Shown here: piece by piece, positions 57,010 through 64,000 of the stretch | Numbering within the stretch: position 1 is the stretch's first letter | Layout of the letters: the number at the start of each line of letters is the position of its first letter | Assembly (NCBI GenBank): GCA_033065855.1 | Contig: JAVXUO010002200.1 | Location: forward strand, 248,001-312,000 | From: Escallonia rubra | Lineage: Eukaryota > Streptophyta > Magnoliopsida > Escalloniales > Escalloniaceae | Reading direction: 5' to 3' | Length of the DNA: 64,000 bases | Position numbers and translations under genes: made by a program | Notes under the pieces: model-generated | Databases searched by the model: none | Told to the model about the DNA's origin: nothing | Seen by the model: the letters and a program-made list of their open reading frames with translations, nothing else

Positions 57010-58100
57010 TGAACAAATGCTTATCCGAGCAGAGAGCCAACTCCGTCTCTATCATGCTCGGACAAAGTATAAAAAAGACTACGCTTCAGCCCGAGCTCTC
57101 TGTCCGAGCAGAGAATCAACTATGTCTCCATCATGCTCGGACAAAGTATAAAAAAGACTACGCCTCTGCTCGAGCAGAGAATCAACTCCGTCTTCTTCGT
57201 GCTTGGACGAAGCATAAAGAAGACCACGCCTCTGCCAGAGAAGAAGGTTGTCCGAGCTCTTTGCCCGAGCAAAGAGCCAAGTCCATTCCATTTGTGGCCG
57301 GTCGAGCAAGGCAGTTCACATGCTACTCTAGCTCCCGAGAGCTTGGGGAGAAACTACCTCCAACATGTGCACTTCTTTAAAAGAGAGCGCTAGAGGTGTT
57401 AAGATAGTACACAAGTACTATCCAAACGGTTTAGCTATAGTTCTAATCCGTGAAACGGCAAAGTCTTTGTAGGACTTCGTCACCTTACCACACTTTGCTA
57501 CTTTGAAACCTGGCCAAGCGAGAGTGTGAGGCTTCTTTGTCAGTTCTTAATTGATGATAAGAGTTTGTGACAAAGTAAACATAAATGCAAGTAAGATGTG
57601 GACAGCGCAAGCTCATGGACACACAACTGCATTAGCCAACACACTCCAAAAGAGTGGTGACCAAGGCATATGCCCGAGCAGAATGTCGTCCGAGCACTCT
57701 CCCCGAGCAGAGTGCCAACTTCATACCCCTTATCCTCAGACGAAGCACAAAGGGCCAAGGCATCTGCCCGAGCAGAATGTCGTTCGAGCATTCTCCCCGA
57801 GCAGAGTGTCAACTTCATATCGAGCAGAATGCCGTTCAAGCACTCTCCCTGAGCAGAGTGCCAACTTCATACCCCTTGTGCTCGGACGAAGCACAAAGGC
57901 ACCAAGGCATCTGCCCCAGCAGAATTCCCTCCGAGTACTCTGCCCGAGCAAAGTACCAACTTCATACCCTTTGTGCTCGGACGAAGCACAAAGGGACCGA
58001 AGCATCATGCCCGAACATATTGGGAACGAATTCGTTGAGCTCGGACAAGCCATGTCCGAGCAGAATGATGGCCGAGCTCGTCGCTCGTGCAGACATCCTA
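57010..58100. repeat. CCGAGCAGA-rich tandem repeats of the TR-GAG element
   Basis: Array 1 (about 57025-57260) has units of about 80 bp with GCTCGGACAAAGTATAAAAA and GCCGAGCAGAGAATCAACT-like words. Array 2 (about 57670-58040) has units of about 92 bp with TGCCCGAGCAGAATGTCGT, CCGAGCAGAGTGCCAACTTC and GGACGAAGCACAAAG. Both lie between protease and the purine tract, the position held by the 74-bp GAGCAGACGAG array in the element at 37112. The overlapping frames are repeat translations. Confidence 0.85.
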
Positions 58101-58398
58101 ACTCCGTTCCCTTTCTGCTCTCAAGAGCCCATGGGTAAAACTCTAAGGAGTTTGACTAAAGAAAGCTCCCAAGTGAAGGTCAAATGAATTTTCTTAAGTA
58201 GAGCTTCAAAATGAACTCTTTTGAAGAAAAGGATATTTTATATGGATAGAGGTTGGAAAACTACCCGAAATAAAAAAAAAATTCACCTCAAATGGATACT
58301 CGAGCAAAAAGTCCATAAAAAAATTGGATGCGTGTCTCAAGACACTCGGAGTACACTTTCTCAGCCAAACATTTTTGCTAAGAAAGTGGGGGGCATTA

Positions 58399-58834
58399 TG
58401 ATATTGCTAAAAATACACCACAATCAACGTACGACACGCGGCAGTTATGACTCATGGTCAACCCTAGTCAGTTACGGAGTTGGTGGTTATCATATTGGTG
58501 GAGTTAGGATTCTAAAAAGATCCTAACAAAATCGTCAAGAATTGTGACGTGATCCTCAAAAATTCTAACGCGATCCTAATACATCCGACACCCGGCCGTT
58601 CTACTAGGTCTCTTCTACCTCCGACTATATAAAAGGGTTTACTCCCAAGTATGTAAACAATTACACACGCATACACTGTGTCTTACTGCTTTCTCAAAAT
58701 TCTACATTGTTCGCTATGCTCTGACTTAAGCATCGGAGAGTTCCCCCGTCGGAACCCCACACGGCGGTCACTCCGTATTCTCTTTGCAAGCCTATTTTCT
58801 GATGTGATTCCCGATCCAGTTTTTAGCAGCAACA
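58399..58834 (+). repeat. 3' LTR
   Basis: Starts TGATATTGCTAAAAATACAC, ends TTTTTAGCAGCAACA. It shares TATATAAAAGGGTTTAC and GACTTAAGCATCGGAGAGTT with the 5' LTR. Confidence 0.92.
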
Positions 58835-58839
58835 GAATT

Positions 58840-59505
58840 GAAAGACATTCAAAATGTAATCGAGTAGATTCATCCATGGGTGAGAATCGCGTCTATTGAG
58901 AGAGAGCAGAGCAACTCATGGAGGGAAATGAGAGAGAGCTAAAGGGAGAGAAATACCAATTTAATTTGGGCTCTAGTGGTGGACATGGAAGCGGATTTTT
59001 AGTGACTCATGAAGATCAGTTCCGATCAAAGGAGTGAGAAATCGCATTTAGTATAGGCTAGAGGGTAGTTTATGGTTCAAAATTAATATCAATTACGAAG
59101 TTGTGACAACAATATTTTAGGTCGTGACAATATTAGCCTTCCGTGACAAATAAAGAAAATGTTCACGTCTTATTACTATTTCCACAACGACAACTACGAC
59201 AACAAATCAAGTAAAATATTTTTTTTTTTCACTTTTTGTGGGATCAAAATTACCAAGTAACTTTTGTTAGAGACAAACAAAGACATAGTGAAAGTTTCTT
59301 TCTGAATACTTATTACTTTTTTGAGAAATTCCCTGTATTCTCCTTACGTTTGCACTTCTCACCCATTGTGTTCCTTTTTTTTTGGTGCTTAATAAGTCCA
59401 TATGGTAAAATTTTATCTCTTGTATAACCTTCCATCCTTTTTTTTTGGATGGAAAACATTAAATGGTCCCATTTAGTAACAGGGCAGGGTAAGACTGGAA
59501 AATCA
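58840..59505. other. Intergenic segment
   Basis: No gene or repeat recognised. AT-rich with T-runs at 59220-59230 and 59378-59390. Confidence 0.4.
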
Positions 59506-59509
59506 CCTG

Positions 59510-60700
59510 TAGACTATAACCCTATCACCACCACCAACCAAGCCCATCCATATATAACAATTACCACCATAACCACCCCCGCCAAACTCACGACGACTCT
59601 TGCCATGTCCATCACCACTTGCGACCAATTCCACCAGAACCATCACCAGCGTGACCAACCTTATCCAACCTATTACCATTCATGACCAACCCACCATAAC
59701 CATTGTGACCACCCTTACCAAACTCATCAGACCGCCGGCCACCCTATGGCCATCACCATTTCCCTCACCTTGACTTGTCGTCATCGCTTAACCCTTAACC
59801 ACCAAAAAACCACTTCTTGCCTCTGTCAGTAACCACCCAGTCCCACACTCGCAACAGTTGCCACTATAATAACAAACCCACCCCACCCCCCCAATTTCCA
59901 TCGATCAGTAAATTAACAAGTCTCATTCTCTCCACCGGCCGCCACCATAATTACCAACTCCCTCCCTCATCCGATAACCACCAACTCCATCTACCGTCCC
60001 CCCCAATTATCACTGAATAACCACCTCCCCCTTCCACCTTTGTCGATCAATAACCACCCAGTCTCACTCGGTCTAATCGATCGATAATGACCATATCCCC
60101 CTCCCATGTTTGCCTATAACCATCCAGCCCCTTGGTGTTAATCCGCTGCTCCAACTACCACCTCGTCCTTGTGACAGTGATGGTGGCCTTGGACCTATGG
60201 TCTCAATGACAAGGCGGTGTGTGGGGTGTGAGGGAGGGGGGTTTCGATGATAAGTATGGGTAGGGTTGCGCGGAGTGGAATGGTGGTAAGATGGGGGGTC
60301 AGGTGGGTGGGGGGCGACAGTGATGTTTGTGGGTATGTGTGTGTGTCTCGTGTCTGTGGATATGGGTGTTTGCCCATGGGTTTGCGTGTGTAGCGGGTGG
60401 ATGGGTAAGGGGTTGTACGGTGGTGGAAGGTGAGCCATCCGAGAGGGGGGGGGGGGGGGTTAGCAATAGTGGTGTGTGTTTTTGTGTGTGGTCATGGGTG
60501 TGTTTTTATTATGTCTGGTGTTTGTTGCCCGTCTAGGGTGTCGTGGGGATCGTCAGGGGATGGGGGTTGTGTAGTGCTGGGAGGTAGGAAGACTTGGCTG
60601 GGGGGTGGGCAGGAGGTAGTGATGTTGGTTGTGTGTGCGTGTAGAGGTTGAAGAAAAAGTGAAGGAGGGAGGCGGAGTGGTAAGAAAAAGGAGGTGTTTT
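59510..60700. repeat. ACC-rich arm followed by GGT-rich arm, low complexity
   Basis: The plus strand is rich in CACC/ACCA (59510-60140), with CCA-CCATAACCA words. It then switches to G/T-rich DNA (60170-60680) with GGTGGGTGGGGGGCGACAGT and GTGTGTGT. A G-run is at 60447-60459. The strand asymmetry reversal resembles a degraded inverted repeat of low-complexity DNA, but I could not align the arms. No gene. Confidence 0.4.
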
Positions 60701-62690
60701 TTAGGGTTTAGGATAGTCATTTTGAACACGTTTGACGTTTTCTGGCCAAACACATGGATAAAAGGACACAAAATTTTACACAGGAACTCAATTAGGCATT
60801 AAAAAAAGGACTCGATAGATCAGTTAGAAGTGCAAATTTAAGAGAGATGCATGAAATTACTCCTAAAATTTGTGTCATTGACAACTTTTGATCATCAAAT
60901 AATAAAACACTATCTACCAATAACTGGGGGTATCAAGTATCAAAGAACACAGAAGAAAAGACAACAAAGGGTTACCACACTCGTAAAAAATGCCATTAAG
61001 GTGGGATCACCACCATATAATATTTATATGTTTATCAAGAATCATCACCACGTTTTATGTGGAAAAATACCACGTTGACCATATATTTGTAGCCTCTCCC
61101 TTCCGACGAAGTTTATGCTTCCTTTCCACTTTCGTTGATTAAAGTAGAGCAAGATCCCAACTTTAAACTTGTTGAGTTAAATTCCGAGGAACTAGTTTTT
61201 GTTGCTAAACTGTTGGTCGCGATTGTTTTGTCGCCATACGTTATGCTGATGGGAGTTTACCAACCAAAAATATTTATTTTATGGCGAGTTTCATTCGTGC
61301 AAGTACCTCGATGGCATTTCAATAAATAAAAAAAAAGTAAGTTCAATCAAAAAAAAAAAAAAAAGTACCTCGATGGCACGCATGTATTATTTCTCAATTT
61401 ATCTTTTCTAGGTAAATTCTATATCTCTATGTGTGACGATATCATCATAATATGTGATCGCATATACAATCGTTACAATGAGTTGAAGGGTTCTTGAGCA
61501 TAGGTAGCTAGTTTTCAACAATCCACTCATCCAATCTTCGGTTACTCTGTCGTACTTAAAATAATTGTATCAAAAAACGTTTCCTACACAAAACTCTTAA
61601 GATCATTAAAAATAATAATAATAATAAATTTTTCAGTGTTGCTTAAGCGGATTACATTAGACTCAACGCATGCCTAATGGATGCTTCCCTATTTTCAATC
61701 GTTGAGATCGAACCTACTAGTGAAAGGCATGAGGCTCATAATGTAGAATGCTTCCGAAAACTTGCTTAAAATACACCATCACCCCATTTGGTCACCAATT
61801 TTTTCTGTTTTTAAAAGTTTTCAAAAACATTTTCCACAAACAGTAAGACAGGCATTAACTTCTTTTGGTACCATCTTTTACAATTGCAAAATTAACGGCA
61901 TAAAATTCATTACTGTTCTTTGTTTGGTTTAATATAGAATTGCATTGATAAAATTAGAGATTCGGTTACGTAAAGACAATCAATTACATAAGTTACTGTT
62001 CTAAGAAGCGTATTAACACCTTGATGCTATTTGCATATAACTTTTTTTTACCATTTACGTGAAAATAAGTTGGTTGAATTCCAATAACATGTCTGCAAGG
62101 AGTTGGCTAACAATGTTTAAGTTCGGTACTTTTAGAACAGAAATTCGAAAAGCAAATCCAAACCAAAAAATTTGAGCTTGAAAAAATTGAAAGCGAGGAA
62201 CTTTATTAGTGACCAAAAGAAGAGTGATAGTCACAATTTCTGTACTCTTCCAAACTTGCCTAAAAGGAAACAATTAAAAGGCTCTAGAAGATTAAGATGG
62301 CAAGCGTTAAAGGGAGAAATAAATATGTAAAATGGTCCACATATTAGAGGAGTTTAGAGGTGGGAGTCTCTAAAACTAGTCAAAGTAAACTACCAAACAG
62401 AGTAATACATGGAATTGGTCAAAACATGTGCACTCAAATTTCAATAACCCATTAGGTTAGGCAGTAGCGTCTATCCAATAATTGACTCACCTTGCAACCT
62501 TATATTACATTATTAGTGCAAGTGGCCTCACTTGTCTTTGCCTAAACTGACTATGTGTTTACATCAACTTCAAACGCACGTCATACTTGTTATTCTAGGC
62601 GTGTATACCTCATTAAACTACCCAAAAAGAGATGTATACAAGTATATTATATACCTCACTAAACTGTCAAAAGAATAGTTGTATACCTCG
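60701..62690. other. Intergenic region, no gene seen
   Basis: AT-rich. AAGTACCTCGATGGCA occurs twice about 60 bp apart (61303 and 61364) around a short poly-A run (61348-61363), like the tail of a small retroposed insertion. Nothing else recognised. Confidence 0.4.
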
Positions 62691-62702
62691 TTTTTTGACA
62701 CT

Positions 62703-63357
62703 TCGGGTTCGTTTGACAATTTTTTTTTTTGTTTTCAGTTTTTAAAGAGCAGGTTTTTAAAGAGCAGCTTAATTTTTTTTTTTATAAAAACAAGTGGGTG
62801 TTTGATAACCCCTTTTTTTTTTTGAGTTTTTTTTTTTTGTGTTTGGTAACCCTTTTTACTTTGACTTTTTTTTTTTTGGTGGTTTGCGGTGGTGGGGTGT
62901 AGCGGTGGTGGTGGTGGTGGCCGGCGGCCGGAGTGGCGGTGGTCGCCGGCGGCCGGAGGTGGCTGCCGGTGGTCGCCGGCGGTGGCAGCCGGCAATCTCC
63001 GGCGGTGGTCACCGGCGGCCGGAGGTGGCTGCCGGTAGTCTCCGGCAGTGGTCGCCGGCGGCCGGAGGTGGTCGCCAGCGGCCGGCGGTGGTCGCCAGCG
63101 GCCGGCGGTGGTCGCCTGAGGTGGCGGCCGGTGGTGGTCGCCTGAGGTGGCTGCCGGCGGTGGGAGGGTGGTGGTGGTGGTCTAAGAAAAAAAAACCAAA
63201 AGTGAAAAAAAAAACCAGTTTCTTGAGTTTTTTTTTTTACTCTTCAGTTTAAAAACTGGTTTTTAAAATTGAAAAAAAAATGGTTACCAAACGCTTCTTT
63301 TTTTTTCAGTTTTTAAAAACTGAAAAAAAAAACGCGGAAATTTTTTTTTTCAAACCT
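62703..63357. mobile_element. Putative MITE with GC-rich minisatellite core
   Basis: The left flank GGGTTCGTTTGACAA and T-runs with TTTTCAGTTTTTAAA are roughly mirrored on the right (TTTTTAAAAACTGAAAAA, TTTCAAACCTAGCC). TTTGGTAACCCTTTTT at 62838 is mirrored by AAAATGGTTACCAAACG near 63280. The core 62885-63180 is a GGC/GGT-rich tandem array of GGCGGCCGGAGGTGGCTGCC and GGTGGTCGCC(G/A)GCGG units (about 24-48 bp). The target duplication is not clear. Confidence 0.5.
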
Positions 63358-64000
63358 AGCCTTCATCATGGGCTGCTAAGTTTCCGGATCTTCATCATTG
63401 GCTTTGAGTAAGATGTAGGATAAGAGCAAATATTGGAGTAGAAATGGTTTTTTTAAGTATTATAGCTAGTAGTCATCTTTATGTAATTCTTCTTTCTCGT
63501 TTGTCGGTTGAATAGTGTCATACTTATTCATCATATATTGAAGCGTTGTTTGTGTGATTGATGTCGAGGCCATAGGCGGAGATACCTCATTTTTGTAAGT
63601 TTTCTTTTCATATTTTGATACAGTCTAATCCAGATAGTTTATCTGTATTGGGTTTAGCGCATGTCAAACTCTGGTAGTCTATTGTGTCTGTAAACACTCT
63701 ATTGTTGCATTGTCGTATCCAGCTTGGAGTTACTTGGCATGTTTAATTTTTAAATTTTCACTCAAGTCTTGAAAAGTTTACAAACTATTTAGAAGTCAAA
63801 TTATGTACCAAAAACAGTTAGAAGTAAGTAAAATACTTGCAAAACAAATATTGTTAGGAAGTTCACACTTTCTTTATCTTAAACTTGCAAATCAATGACG
63901 GACAGTGATAAGGATGTGTGAATATGCTTAAGTTGGATCGATACTCGCTCAATATGGGCCATTGGATTATTTAAAAATGACTGATGTCATTAATTTCTTT
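63358..64000. other. Intergenic segment to window end
   Basis: AT-rich DNA without a recognisable gene, repeat or element end. Confidence 0.4.

Larger units (their letters stand above)
53291..58834 (+). mobile_element. LTR retrotransposon with gag-protease only (TR-GAG-like), TSD GAATT
   Basis: LTRs are at 53291-53739 (449 bp) and 58399-58834 (436 bp). The flanks are GAATT on both sides (53286-53290, 58835-58839). The primer site TTGGCGCCATCCGTGGGAC lies 2 bp after the 5' LTR; a purine tract AAAGTGGGGGGCATTA precedes the 3' LTR. The order is LTR, gag (split by an insertion), protease, CCGAGCAGA-rich repeats, LTR. There is no own RT or integrase. The gag and zinc-finger type point to the Ty3/gypsy Tat lineage. 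The LTRs are clearly more diverged from each other than those of the element at 37112, so it is older. Confidence 0.9.

Noticed and set aside
57054..58187. Several reading frames rich in CPSR/ARAE words
   Set aside because: Repeat translations in all frames of the GAGCAGA arrays; not a protein.
62839..63252. Gly/Arg/Val-rich plus-strand frame
   Set aside because: Low-complexity GGC/GGT array inside a putative MITE; glycine richness follows from the repeat.

Overview
This is a eudicot-like plant nuclear window: spliced genes with GT-AG introns, large AT-rich intergenic DNA, and nearly every class of plant transposable element nested inside one another. Only one intact host gene is visible, a cytosolic ascorbate peroxidase (CDS 48697-51080, + strand, nine coding exons plus a 5'UTR intron, 250 residues). 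I cannot name the species.

Positions 1-26860 are a nest built on one Mutator-like (MULE) family. The window opens in the right half of one copy (A, 1-4226). Next is an almost complete copy B (4290-25071) with terminal inverted repeats of about 2 kb. B carries a FAR1/FHY3-type transposase pseudogene on the + strand and a converging gene on the - strand that joins a plant mobile domain (PMD) to a Ulp1-type cysteine peptidase. The left arm of B was split by a 9.6-kb Helitron (5561-15186, - orientation). That Helitron was itself hit by a CACTA element (6877-13391, TSD CTC) holding a Transposase_24-type gene and a captured two-exon piece of a SABATH methyltransferase gene. Directly after B lies a Pack-MULE (25094-26860) with a captured exon 1 of a papain-type cysteine protease. 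These termini abut (TA)n microsatellites.

Positions 27030-43191 hold a 2.66-kb solo LTR with perfect 5-bp TSD, a diverged relative of it, a hAT element with a 297-bp TRIM inside, a PIF/Harbinger- or hAT-like TIR element, and a young non-autonomous LTR retrotransposon (37112-43191, TSD TTAAC) with a 74-bp minisatellite in place of genes. Positions 43192-47560 carry a 1.3-kb MULE with a 9-bp TSD and otherwise unrecognised DNA upstream of the peroxidase gene.

After the peroxidase gene come a LINE RNase H remnant, a small hAT element, and a second LTR element (53291-58834, TSD GAATT) that keeps only gag and protease plus GAGCAGA-rich repeats and has a reversed Ty3/gypsy integrase fragment inserted in gag. 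The last 5 kb are intergenic with low-complexity arms and one GC-rich putative MITE. Coordinates of termini were read by eye from TSDs and inverted repeats. Family names rest on recognised motifs, not on a database search.
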